Below are positions 6,117 through 19,700 of a DNA stretch of 64,000 nt, in pieces. The DNA is taken from the NCBI RefSeq assembly GCF_040183065.1, contig NW_027185529.1, positions 62,001-126,000 on the forward strand, in the 5' to 3' direction. The notes below the pieces were generated by a model. It had not been told where the DNA came from and did not search any database. It saw nothing but the letters and a program-made list of their open reading frames with translations. Position 1 is the stretch's first letter; every line of letters starts with the position of its first letter. Both the position numbers and the translations under genes were made by a program. The DNA is from Periplaneta americana. Its lineage: Eukaryota > Arthropoda > Insecta > Blattodea > Blattidae.

Positions 6117-9100
6117 GAAAATGTTAAATTCATGTCGATTCACCTATATATAACAACAATTTTACGTTCGCATGCAGAGGAATATGGGTTTGTTTGTGTA
6201 AATCGTCCAATTGTTAAAATCGTCGTTTCTTGCGGTAAAAACACGATTTTGCTATAAACGTTAATAAAATCTCTATATTCCAACCGATTGTGCTAATACT
6301 GTGACAGATTGTATAGTATACATGATTGAACTGTATTATATCACTGGTTTCGATTTTCCCCACAAAAAAAAAAATCCTCAAAAAAATTTCGTTTTTGCGA
6401 GATTTTAACTATATAAATATCAATAAAATCTACAAATTCCGTGGGATTTGTCTAATTTCTTAAAAATAGGTTAAATTCATGTGGATTCACCTATATATAA
6501 CAACAATTTCACGTTCGCATGCAGAGGAATATGGGTTTGTTTGTGTAAATCGTCCAATTGTAAAAATCGTCGTTTCTTGCGGTAAAAACACGATTTTGCT
6601 ATAATCGTTAATAAAATATCTATATTCCAACCGATTGTGCTAATTCTTTGATAGAGTGTTTAGTATACATGATTGAACTGTATTATGTCATTGGTTTCGA
6701 TTTTCCCCACAAAAAAAATCCTTCAAAAAATTTCGTTTTTGCGAGATTTTTAACTATATAAATATCAATAAAATCTACAAATTCTGTGGGATTTGTCTAA
6801 TTTCTTAAGAAAATGTTAAATTCATGTGGATTCACCTATATATATCAACAATTTCACGTTCGCATGCAGAGGAATATGGGTTTGTTTGTGTAAATCGTCC
6901 AATTGTAAAAATCGTCGTTTCTTGCGGTAAAAACACGATTTTGCTATAAACGTTAATAAAATCTCTATATTCCAACCGATTGTGCTAATTCTTTGACAGA
7001 GTGTTTAGTATACATGATTGAACTGTATTATATCACTGGTTTCGATTTTCCCCACAAAAAAAAATCCTTCAAAAAATTTCGTTTTTGCGAGATTTTAACT
7101 ATATAAATATCAATAAAATCTACAAATTCCGTGGGATTTGTCTAATTTCTTAAAAATAAGTTAAATTCATGTGGAGTCACCTGTATATAACAACAATTTC
7201 ACGTTCGCATGCAGAGGAATATGGGTTTGTTTGTGTAAATCGTCCAATTGTAAAAATCGTCATTTCTTGCGGTAAAACCACGATTTTGCTATAAACGTTA
7301 ATAAAACCTCTATATTCCAACCGATTGTGCTAATTCTGTGACAGATTGTTTAGTATACATGATTGAACTGTATTATATCACTGGTTTCGATTTTCCCCAC
7401 AAAAAAAAATCCTCAAAAAAATTTCGTTTTTGCGAGATTTTAACTATATAAATATCAATATAATCTACAAATTCCATGGGATTTGTGTAATTTCTTAAGA
7501 AAATGTTAAATTGATGTGGATTCACCTATATATATCAACAATTTCACGTTCGCATGCAGAGGAATATGGGTTTGTTTGTGTAAATCGTCCAATTGTTAAA
7601 ATCGTCGTTTCTTGCGGTAAAAACACGATTTTGCTATAAATGTTAATAAAATCTCTATATTCCAACCGATTGTGCTAATTCTTTGACAGAGTGTTTAGTA
7701 TATATGATTGAACTGTATTATATCACTGGTTTCGATTTTCCCCACAAAAAAAAAATCCTTCAAAAAATTTCGTTTTTGCGAGATTTTAACTATATAAATA
7801 TCAATAAAATCTACAAATTCCGTGGGATTTGTCTAATTTCTTAAAAATATGTTAAATTCATGTGGAGTCACCTGTATATCACAACAATTTCACGTTCGCA
7901 TGCAGAGGAATATGGGTTTGTTTGTGTAAATCGTCCAATTGTAAAAATCGTCGATTCTTGCGGTAAAAACACGATTTTGTTATAAACGTTAATAAAATCT
8001 CTATATTCCAACCGATTGTGCTAATTCTTTCACAGAGTGTTTAGTATACATGATTGAACTGTATTATGTCACTGGTTTCGATTTTCCCCACAAAAAAAAT
8101 CCTTCAAAAAATTTCGTTTTTGCGAGTTTTTTAACTATATAAATATCAATAAAATCTACAAATTCCGTGGGATTTGTCAAATTTCTTAAAAAAATGTTAA
8201 ATTCATGTGGATTCACCTATAAATCAGAACAATTTCACGTTTGCATGGAGAGGAATATGGGTTTGTTTGTGTAAATCGTCCAATTGTAAAAATCGTCGTT
8301 TCTTGCGGTAAAAACACGATTTTGCTATAAACGTTAAGAAAACCTCTATATTCCAACCGATTGTGCTAATTCTTTCACAGAGTGTTTAGTATACATAATT
8401 GAACTGTATTATATCACTGGTTTCGATTTTCCCCACAAAAAAAATCCTTCAAAAAATTTCGTTTTTGCGAGATTTTTAACTATATAAATATATATAAAAT
8501 CTACAAATTCCTTGGGATTTGTCTAATTTCTTAAAAATACGTTAAATTCATGTGGATTCACCTGTATATAACAACAATTTCACGTTCGCATGCAGAGGAA
8601 TATGGGTTTGATTGTGTAAATCGTCCAATTGTAAAAATCGTCTTTTCTTGCGGTAAAAACATGATTTTGCTATAATCGTTAATAAAATCTCTATATTCCA
8701 ACCGATTGTGCTAATTCTTTGACAGAGTGTTTAGTATACATGATTGAACTGTATTATATCACTGGTTTCGATTTTCCCCTCAAAAAAAATCCTTCAAAAA
8801 ATTTCGTTTTTGCGAGATTTTTAACTATATAAATATCAATAAAATTTACAAATTCCTTGGGATTTGTCTAATTTCTTAAAAATATGTTAAATTCATGTGG
8901 ATTCACCTATATATAACAACAATTTCACGTTCGCATGCAGAGGAATATGGGTTTGTTTGTGTAAATCGTCCAATTGTAAAAATCGTCTTTTCTTGCGGTA
9001 AAAACACGGTTTTCCTATAATCGTTAATAAAATCTCTATATTCCAAGCGATTGTGCTAATTCTTTGACAGAGTGTTTAGTATACATGACTGAACTGTATT

Positions 9101-9847
9101 ATATCACAGGTTTCGATTTTCCCCACAAAAAAAAATCCTTCAAAAAATTTCGTTTTTGCGAGATTTTAACTATATAAATATCAATAAAATCTACAAACTC
9201 CGTGGGATTTGTCTAATTTCTTTAAAAAATGTTAAATTCATGTGGAGTCACCTATATATAACAACAATTTCACATTCGCATGCAGAGGAATATGGGTTTG
9301 TTTGAGAAAATCGTCAAATGGTAAAAATCGTCGTTTCTTGCGGTAAAAACACGATTTTGCTATAAACGTTAATAAAATCTCTATATTCCAACCGATTGTG
9401 CTAATTCTTTCACAGAGTGTTTAGTATACATGATTGAACTGTATTATGTCACTGGTTACGATTTTCCGATCAAAAAAAAATCCTTCAAAAAATTTCGTTT
9501 TTGCGAGTTTTTTAACTATATAAATATCAATATAATCTACAAATTCCGTGGGATTTGTCTAATTTCTTAAGAAAATGTTAAATTCATGTGGATTCACCTA
9601 TATATAACAACAATTTTACGTTCGCATGCAGAGGAATATGGGTTTGTTTGTGTAAATCGTCCAATTGTTAAAATCGTCGTTTCTTGCGGTAAAAACACGA
9701 TTTTGCTATAAACGTTAATAAAATCTCTATATTCCAACCGATTGTGCTAATTCTGTGACAGATTGTTTAGTATACATGATTGAACTGTATTATATCACTG
9801 GTTTCGATTTTCCCCACAAAAAAAAAATCCTTCAAAAAATTTCGTTT
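6117..9847 (+). repeat. 345-bp satellite, HOR1 copy 1, right part
   Basis: The rest of monomer 10 and monomers 11-20 of the first HOR1 copy. Without the transposon and one TTAA the copy is 6,909 bp, which agrees with the 6,910-bp copy that follows. Landmarks are a GTCATTT monomer with AAACCAC, a monomer with TATATATGATTG, a pair of TCAGAAC and GTCTTTT monomers, and CCAAGCG at about 9044. No genes are seen. Confidence 0.95.
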
Positions 9848-12800
9848 TTGCGAGATTTTAACTATATAAATATCAATAAAATCTACAAATTCCGGGGGAT
9901 TTGTCTAATTTCTTAAAAAAATGTTAAATTCATGTGGAGTCACCTATATATAACAACAATTTTACATTCGCATGCAGAGGAATATGGGTTTGTTTGAGAA
10001 AATCGTCAAATGGTAAAAATCGTCGTTTCTTGCGGTAAAAACACGATTTTGCTATAAACGTTAATAAAATCTCTATATTCCAACCGATTGTGCTAATTCT
10101 TTCACAGAGTGTTTAGTATACATGATTGAACTGTATTATGTCACTGGTTTCGATTTTCCCCACAAAAAAAAATCCTTCAAAAAATTTCGTTTTTGCGAGA
10201 TTTTAACTATATAAATATCAATAAAATCTACAAATTCCGGGGGATTTGTCTAATTTCTTAAGAAAATGTTAAATTCATGTGGATTCACCTATATATAACA
10301 ACAATTTTACGTTCGCATGCAGAGGAATATGGGTTTGTTTGTGTAAATCGTCCAATTGTTAAAATCGTCGTTTCTTGCGGTAAAAACACGATTTTGCTAT
10401 AAACGTTAATAAAATCTCTATATTCCAACCGATTGTGCTAATACTGTGACAGATTGTATAGTATACATGATTGAACTGTATTATATCACTGGTTTCGATT
10501 TTCCCCACAAAAAAAAAAATCCTCAAAAAAATTTCGTTTTTGCGAGATTTTAACTATATAAATATCAATAAAATCTACAAATTCCATGGGATTTGTCTAA
10601 TTTCTTAAAAATAGGTTAAATTCATGTGGATTCACCTATATATAACAACAATTTCACGTTCGCATGCAGAGAAATATGGGTTTGTTTGTGTAAATCGTCC
10701 AATTGTAAAAATCGTCGTTTCTTGCGGTAAAAACACGATTTTGCTATAATCGTTAATAAAATATCTATATTCCAACCGATTGTGCTAATTCTTTGATAGA
10801 GTGTTTAGTATACATGAATGAACTGTATTATGTCATTGGTTTCGATTTTCCCCACAAAAAAAATCCTTCAAAAAATTTCGTTTTTGCGAGATTTTTAACT
10901 ATATAAATATCAATAAAATCTACAAATTCAGTGGGATTTGTCTAATTTCTTAAGAAAATGTTAAATTCATGTGGATTCACCTATATATATCAACAATTTC
11001 ACGTTCTCATGCAGAGGAATATGGGTTTGTTTGTGTAAATCGTCCAATTGTAAAAATCGTCGTTTCTTGCGGTAAAAACACGATTTTGCTATAAACGTTA
11101 ATAAAATCTCTATATTCCAACCGATTGTGCTAATTCTTTGACAGAGTGTTTAGTATACATGATTGAACTGTATTATATCACTGGTTTCGATTTTCCCCAC
11201 AAAAAAAAATCCTTCAAAAAATTTCGTTTTTGCGAGATTTTAACTATATAAATATCAATAAAATCTACAAATTCCGTGGAATTTGTCTAATTTCTTAAAA
11301 ATAAGTTAAATTCATGTGGAGTCACCTGTATATCACAACAATTTCACGTTCGCATGCAGAGGAATATGGGTTTGTTTGTGTAAATCGTCCAATTGTAAAA
11401 ATCGTCGATTCTTGCGGTAAAAACACGATTTTGTTATAAACGTTAATAAAATCTCTATATTCCGACCGATTGTGCTAATTCTTTCACAGAGTGTTCAGTA
11501 TACATGATTGAACTGTATTATGTCACTGGTTTCGATTTTTCCCACAAAAAAAAAATCCTTCAAAAAATTTCGTTTTTGCGAGTTTTTTAACTATATAAAT
11601 ATCAATAAAATCTACAAATTCCGTGGGATTTGTCAAATTTCTTAAAAAAATGTTAAATTCATGTGGATTCAACTATATATCAGAACAATTTCACGTTCGC
11701 ATGGAGAGGAATATGGGTTTGTTTGTGTAAATCGTCCAATTGTAAAAATCGTCGTTTCTTGCGGTAAAAACACGATTTTGCTATAAACGTTAATAAAACC
11801 TCTATATTAAAACCGATTGTGCTAATTCTTTCACAGAGTGTTTAGTATACATAATTGAACTGTATTATATCACTGGTTTCGATTTTCCCCACAAAAAAAA
11901 TCCTTCAAAAAATTTCGTTTTTGCGAGATTTTTAACTATATAAATATCAATAAAATCTACAAATTCCTTGGGATTTTTCTAATTTCTTAAAAATATGTTA
12001 AATTCATGTGGATTCACCTATATATAACAAAAATTTCACGTTCGCATGCAGAGGAATATGGGTTTGATTGTGTAAATCGTCCAATTGTAAAAATCGTCTT
12101 TTCTTGCGGTAAAAACACGATTTTGCTATAATCGTTAATAAAATCTCTATATTCCAACCGATTGTGCTAATTCTTTGACAGAGTGTTTAGTATACATGAT
12201 TGAACTGTATTATATCACTGGTTTCGATTTTCCCCACAAAAAAAAATCCTTCAAAAAATTTCGTTTTTGCGAGATTTTTAACTATAAAATATCAATAAAA
12301 TCTACAAATTCCTTGGGATTTGTCTAATTTCTTAAAAATATGTTAAATTCATGTGGATTCACCTATATATAACAACAATTTCACGTTCGCATGCAGAGGA
12401 ATATGGGTTTGTTTGTGTAAATCGTCCAATTGTAAAAATCGTCTTTTCTTGCGGTAAAAACACGATTTTGCTATAATCGTTAATAAAATCTCTATATTCC
12501 AACCGATTGTGCTAATTCTTTGAAAGAGTGTTTAGTATACATGACTGAACTGTATTATATCACTGGTTCCGATTTTAACCACAAAAAAAAATCCTTCAAA
12601 AAATTTCGTTTTTGCGAGATTTTAACTATATAAATATCAATAAAATCTACAAATTCCGGGGGATTTGTCTAATTTCTTAAAAAAATGTTAAATTCATGTG
12701 GAGTCACCTATATATAACAACAATTTTACATTCGCATGCAGAGGAATATGGGTTTGTTTGAGAAAATCGTCAAATGGTAAAAATCGTCGTTTCTTGCGGT

Positions 12801-15800
12801 AAAAACACGATTTTGCTATAAACGTTAATAAAATCTCTATATTCCAACCGATTGTGCTAATTCTTTCACAGAGTGTTTAGTATACATGATTGAACTGTAT
12901 TATGTCACTGGTTTCGATTTTCCCCACAAAAAAAAATCCTTCAAAAAATTTCGTTTTTGCGAGTTTTTTAACTATATAAATATCAATATAATCTACAAAT
13001 TCTGTGGGATTTGTCTAATTTCTTAAGAAAATGTTAAATTCATGTCGATTCACCTATATATAACAACAATTTTACGTTCGCATGCAGAGGAATATGGGTT
13101 TGTTTGTGTAAATCGTCCAATTGTTAAAATCGTCGTTTCTTGCGGTAAAAACACGATTTTGCTATAAACGTTAATAAAATCTCTATATTCCAACCGATTG
13201 TGCTAATACTGTGACAGATTGTATAGTATACATGATTGAACTGTATTATATCACTGGTTTCGATTTTCCCCACAAAAAAAAAAATCCTCAAAAAATTTCG
13301 TTTTTGCGAGATTTTAACTATATAAATATCAATAAAATCTACAAATTCCGTGGGATTTGTCTAATTTCTTAAAAATAGGTTAAATTCATGTGGATTCACC
13401 TATATATAACAACAATTTCACGTTCGCATGCAGAGGAATATGGGTTTGTTTGTGTAAATCGTCCAATTGTAAAAATCGTTGTTTCTTGCGGTAAAAACAC
13501 GATTTTGCTATAATCGTTAATAAAATATCTATATTCCAACCGATTGTGCTAATTCTTTGATAGAGTGTTTAGTATACATGATTGAACTGTATTATGTCAT
13601 TGGTTTCGATTTTCCCCACAAAAAAAATCCTTCAAAAAATTTCGTTTTTGCGAGATTTTTAACTATATAAATATCAATAAAATCTACAAATTCTGTGGGA
13701 TTTGTCTAATTTCTTAAGAAAATGTTAAATTCATGTGGATTCACCTATATATATCAACAATTTCACGTTCGCATGCAGAGGAATATGGGTTTGTTTGTGT
13801 AAATCGTCCAATTGTAAAAATCGTCGTTTCTTGCGGTAAAAACACGATTTTGCTATAAACGTTAATAAAATCTCTATATTCCAACCGATTGTGCTAATTC
13901 TTTGACAGAGTGTTTAGTATACATGATTGAACTGTATTATATCACTGGTTTCGATTTTCCCCACAAAAAAAAATCCTTCAAAAAATTTCGTTTTTGCGAG
14001 ATTTTAACTATATAAATATCAATAAAATCTACAAATTCCGTGGGATTTGTCTAATTTCTTAAAAATAAGTTAAATTCATGTGGAGTCAATTGTATATAAC
14101 AACAATTTCACGTTCGCATGCAGAGGAATATGGGTTTGTTTGTGTAAATCGTCCAATTGTAAAAATCGTCATTTCTTGCGGTAAAACCACGATTTTGCTA
14201 TAAACGTTAATAAAACCTCTATATTCCAACCGATTGTGCTAATTCTGTGACAGATTGTTTAGTATACATGATTGAACTGTATTATATCACTGGTTTCGAT
14301 TTTCCCCACAAAAAAAAATCCTCAAAAAAATTTCGTTTTTGCGAGATTTTAACTATATAAATATCAATATAATCTACAAATTCCATGGGATTTGTGTAAT
14401 TTCTTAAGAAAATGTTAAATTGATGTGGATTCACCTATATATATCAACAATTTCACGTTCGCATGCAGAGGAATATGGGTTTGTTTGTGTAAATCGTCCA
14501 ATTGTTAAAATCGTCGTTTCTTGCGGTAAAAACACGATTTTGCTATAAATGTTAATAAAATCTCTATATTCCAACCGATTGTGCTAATTCTTTGACAGAG
14601 TGTTTAGTATATATGATTGAACTGTATTATATCACTGGTTTCGATTTTCCCCACAAAAAAAAAATCCTTCAAAAAATTTCGTTTTTGCGAGATTTTAACT
14701 ATATAAATATCAATAAAATCTACAAATTCCGTGGGATTTGTCTAATTTCTTAAAAATATGTTAAATTCATGTGGAGTCACCTGTATATCACAACAATTTC
14801 ACGTTCGCATGCAGAGGAATATGGGTTTGTTTGTGTAAATCGTCCAATTGTAAAAATCGTCGATTCTTGCGGTAAAAACACGATTTTGTTATAAACGTTA
14901 ATAAAATCTCTATATTCCAACCGATTGTGCTAATTCTTTCACAGAGTGTTTAGTATACATGATTGAACTGTATTATGTCACTGGTTTCGATTTTCCCCAC
15001 AAAAAAAATCCTTCAAAAAATTTCGTTTTTGCGAGTTTTTTAACTATATAAATATCAATAAAATCTACAAATTCCGTGGGATTTGTCAAATTTCTTAAAA
15101 AAATGTTAAATTCATGTGGATTCACCTATAAATCAGAACAATTTCACGTTTGCATGGAGAGGAATATGGGTTTGTTTGTGTAAATCGTCCAATTGTAAAA
15201 ATCGTCGTTTCTTGCGGTAAAAACACGATTTTGCTATAAACGTTAAGAAAACCTCTATATTCCAACCGATTGTGCTAATTCTTTCACAGAGTTTTTAGTA
15301 TACATAATTGAACTGTATTATATCACTGGTTTCGATTTTCCCCACAAAAAAAATCCTTCAAAAAATTTCGTTTTTGCGAGATTTTTAACTATATAAATAT
15401 ATATAAAATCTACAAATTCCTTGGGATTTGTCTAATTTCTTAAAAATACGTTAAATTCATGTGGATTCACCTGTATATAACAACAATTTCACGTTCGCAT
15501 GCAGAGGAATATGGGTTTGATTGTGTAAATCGTCCAATTGTAAAAATCGTCTTTTCTTGCGGTAAAAACATGATTTTGCTATAATCGTTAATAAAATCTC
15601 TATATTCCAACCGATTGTGCTAATTCTTTGACAGAGTGTTTAGTATACATGATTGAACTGTATTATATCACTGGTTTCGATTTTCCCCACAAAAAAAATC
15701 CTTCAAAAAATTTCGTTTTTGCGAGATTTTTAACTATATAAATATCAATAAAATTTACAAATTCCTTGGGATTTGTCTAATTTCTTAAAAATATGTTAAA

Positions 15801-16757
15801 TTCATGTGGATTCACCTATATATAACAACAATTTCACGTTCGCATGCAGAGGAATATGGGTTTGTTTGTGTAAATCGTCCAATTGTAAAAATCGTCTTTT
15901 CTTGCGGTAAAAACACGGTTTTCCTATAATCGTTAATAAAATCTCTATATTCCAAGCGATTGTGCTAATTCTTTGACAGAGTGTTTAGTATACATGACTG
16001 AACTGTATTATATCACAGGTTTCGATTTTCCCCACAAAAAAAAATCCTTCAAAAAATTTCGTTTTTGCGAGATTTTAACTATATAAATATCAATAAAATC
16101 TACAAACTCCGTGGGATTTGTCTAATTTCTTTAAAAAATGTTAAATTCATGTGGAGTCACCTATATATAACAACAATTTCACATTCGCATGCAGAGGAAT
16201 ATGGGTTTGTTTGAGAAAATCGTCAAATGGTAAAAATCGTCGTTTCTTGCGGTAAAAACACGATTTTGCTATAAACGTTAATAAAATCTCTATATTCCAA
16301 CCGATTGTGCTAATTCTTTCACAGAGTGTTTAGTATACATGATTGAACTGTATTATGTCACTGGTTACGATTTTCCGATCAAAAAAAAATCCTTCAAAAA
16401 ATTTCGTTTTTGCGAGTTTTTTAACTATATAAATATCAATATAATCTACAAATTCCGTGGGATTTGTCTAATTTCTTAAGAAAATGTTAAATTCATGTGG
16501 ATTCACCTATATATAACAACAATTTTACGTTCGCATGCAGAGGAATATGGGTTTGTTTGTGTAAATCGTCCAATTGTTAAAATCGTCGTTTCTTGCGGTA
16601 AAAACACGATTTTGCTATAAACGTTAATAAAATCTCTATATTCCAACCGATTGTGCTAATTCTGTGACAGATTGTTTAGTATACATGATTGAACTGTATT
16701 ATATCACTGGTTTCGATTTTCCCCACAAAAAAAAAAATCCTTCAAAAAATTTCGTTT
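9848..16757 (+). repeat. 345-bp satellite, HOR1 copy 2 (20 monomers, 6,910 bp)
   Basis: Complete second copy of the 20-monomer unit. Variant order matches copy 1 throughout. Monomer 10 carries the empty transposon target: TCTGTGGG, then TTAA at 13023-13026, then CATGTCGATT, the same private variants that flank the insertion in copy 1. Inside the unit, monomers 2-4 resemble 10-12 and monomers 5-9 resemble 15-19, so the 20-mer itself arose by an older block duplication with monomers 13-14 extra. No genes are seen. Confidence 0.95.
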
Positions 16758-19700
16758 TTGCGAGATTTTAACTATATAAATATCAATAAAATCTACAAAT
16801 TCCGGGGGATTTGTCTAATTTCTTAAAAAAATGTTAAATTCATGTGGAGTCACCTATATATAACAACAATTTTACATTCGCATGCAGAGGAATATGGGTT
16901 TGTTTGAGAAAATCGTCAAATGGTAAAAATCGTCGTTTCTTGCGGTAAAAACACGATTTTGCTATAAACGTTAATAAAATCTCTATATTCCAACCGATTG
17001 TGCTAATTCTTTCACAGAGTGTTTAGTATACATGATTGAACTGTATTATGTCACTGGTTTCGATTTTCCCCACAAAAAAAAATCCTTCAAAAAATTTCGT
17101 TTTTGCGAGATTTTAACTATATAAATATCAATAAAATCTACAAATTCCGGGGGATTTGTCTAATTTCTTAAGAAAATGTTAAATTCATGTGGATTCACCT
17201 ATATATAACAACAATTTTACGTTCGCATGCAGAGGAATATGGGTTTGTTTGTGTAAATCGTCCAATTGTTAAAATCGTCGTTTCTTGCGGTAAAAACACG
17301 ATTTTGTATAAACGTTAATAAAATCTCTATATTCCAACCGATTGTGCTAATACTGTGACAGATTGTATAGTATACATGATTGAACTGTATTATATCACTG
17401 GTTTCGATTTTCCCCACAAAAAAAAAAATCCTCAAAAAAATTTCGTTTTTGCGAGATTTTAACTATATAAATATCAATAAAATCTACAAATTCCGTGGGA
17501 TTTGTCTAATTTCTTAAAAATAGGTTAAATTCATGTGGATTCACCTATATATAACAACAATTTCACGTTCGCATGCAGAGGAATATGGGTTTGTTTGTGT
17601 AAATCGTCCAATTGTAAAAATCGTCGTTTCTTGCGGTAAAAACACGATTTTGCTATAATCGTTAATAAAATATCTATATTCCAACCGATTGTGCTAGTTC
17701 TTTGATAGAGTGTTTAGTATCCATGATTGAACTGTATTATGTCATTGGTTTCGATTTTCCCCACAAAAAAAATCCTTCAAAAAATTTCGTTTTTGCGAGA
17801 TTTTTAACTATATAAATATCAATAAAATCTACAAATTCAGTGGGATTTGTCTAATTTCTTAAGAAAATGTTAAATTCATGTGGATTCACCTATATATATC
17901 AACAATTTCACGTTCGCATGCAGAGGAATATGGGTTTGTTTGTGTAAATCGTCCAATTGTAAAAATCGTCGTTTCTTGCGGTAAAAACACGATTTTGCTA
18001 TAAACGTTAATAAAATCTCTATATTACAACCGATTGTGCTAATTCTTTGACAGAGTGTTTAGTATACATGATTGAACTGTATTATATCACTGGTTTCGAT
18101 TTTCCCCACAAAAAAAAATCCTTCAAAAAATTTCGTTTTTGCGAGATTTTAACTATATAAATATCAATAAAATCTACAAATTCCGTGGGATTTGTCTAAT
18201 TTCCTAAAAATAAGTTAAATTCATGTGGAGTCACCTGTATATCACAACAATTTCACGTTCGCATGCAGAGGAATATGGGTTTGTTTGTGTAAATCGTCCA
18301 ATTGTAAAAATCGTCGATTCTTGCGGTAAAAACACGATTTTGTTATAAACGTTAATAAAATCTCTATATTCCGACCGATTGTGCTAATTCTTTCACAGAG
18401 TGTTTAGTATACATGATTGAACTGTATTATGTCACTGGTTTCGATTTTCCCCACAAAAAAAAATCCTTCAAAAAATTTCGTTTTTGCGAGTTTTTTAACT
18501 ATATAAATATCAATAAAATCTACAAATTCCGTGGGATTTGTCAAATTTCTTAAAAAAATGTTAAATTCATGTGGATTCACCTATATATCAGAACAATTTC
18601 ACGTTCGCATGGAGAGGAATATGGGTTTGTTTGTGTAAATCGTCCAATTGTAAAAATCGTCGTTTTTTGCGGTAAAAACACGATTTTGCTATAAACGTTA
18701 ATAAAACCTCTATATTAAAACCGATTGTGCTAATTCTTTCACAGAGTGTTTAGTATACATAATTGAACTGTATTATATCACTGGTTTCGATTTTCCCCAC
18801 AAAAATAATCCTTCAAAAAATTTCGTTTTTGCGAGATTTTTAACTATATAAATATCAATAAAATCTACAAATTCCTTGGGATTTGTCTAATTTCTTAAAA
18901 ATATGTTAAATTCATGTGGATTCACCTATATATAACAAAAATTTCACGTTCGCATGCAGAGGAATATGGGTTTGATTGTGTAAATCGTCCAATTGTAAAA
19001 ATCGTCTTTTCTTGCGGTAAAAACACGATTTTGCTATAATCGTTAATAAAATCTCTATATTCCAACCGATTGTGCTAATTCTTTGACAGAGTGTTTAGTA
19101 TACATGATTGAACTGTATTATATCACTGGTTTCGATTTTCCCCACAAAAAAAAATCCTTCAAAAAATTTCGTTTTTGCGAGATTTTTAACTATAAAATAT
19201 CAATAAAATCTACAAATTCCTTAGGATTTGTCTAATTTCTTAAAAATATGTTAAATTCATGTGGATTCACCTATATATAACAACAATTTCACGTTCGCAT
19301 GCAGAGGAATATGGGTTTGTTTGTGTAAATCGTCCAATTGTAAAAATCGTCTTTTCTTGCGGTAAAAACACGATTTTGCTATAATCGTTAATAAAATCTC
19401 TATATTCCAACCGATTGTGCTAATTCTTTGACAGAGTGTTTAGTATACATGACTGAACTGTATTATATCACTGGTTTCGATTTTCCCCACAAAAAAAAAT
19501 CCTTCAAAAAATTTCGTTTTTGCGAGATTTTAACTATATAAATATCAATAAAATCTACAAATTCCGGGGGATTTGTCTAATTTCTTAAAAAAATGTTAAA
19601 TTCATGTGGAGTCACCTATATATAACAACAATTTTACATTCGCATGCAGAGGAATATGGGTTTGTTTGAGAAAATCGTCAAATGGTAAAAATCGTCGTTT

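Noticed and set aside
17217-17435. Minus-strand open frame of 72 codons
   Set aside because: Same satellite frame as at 512-739. It exists only because this monomer has lost one base (TTTTGTATAAACG), which shifts the frame.
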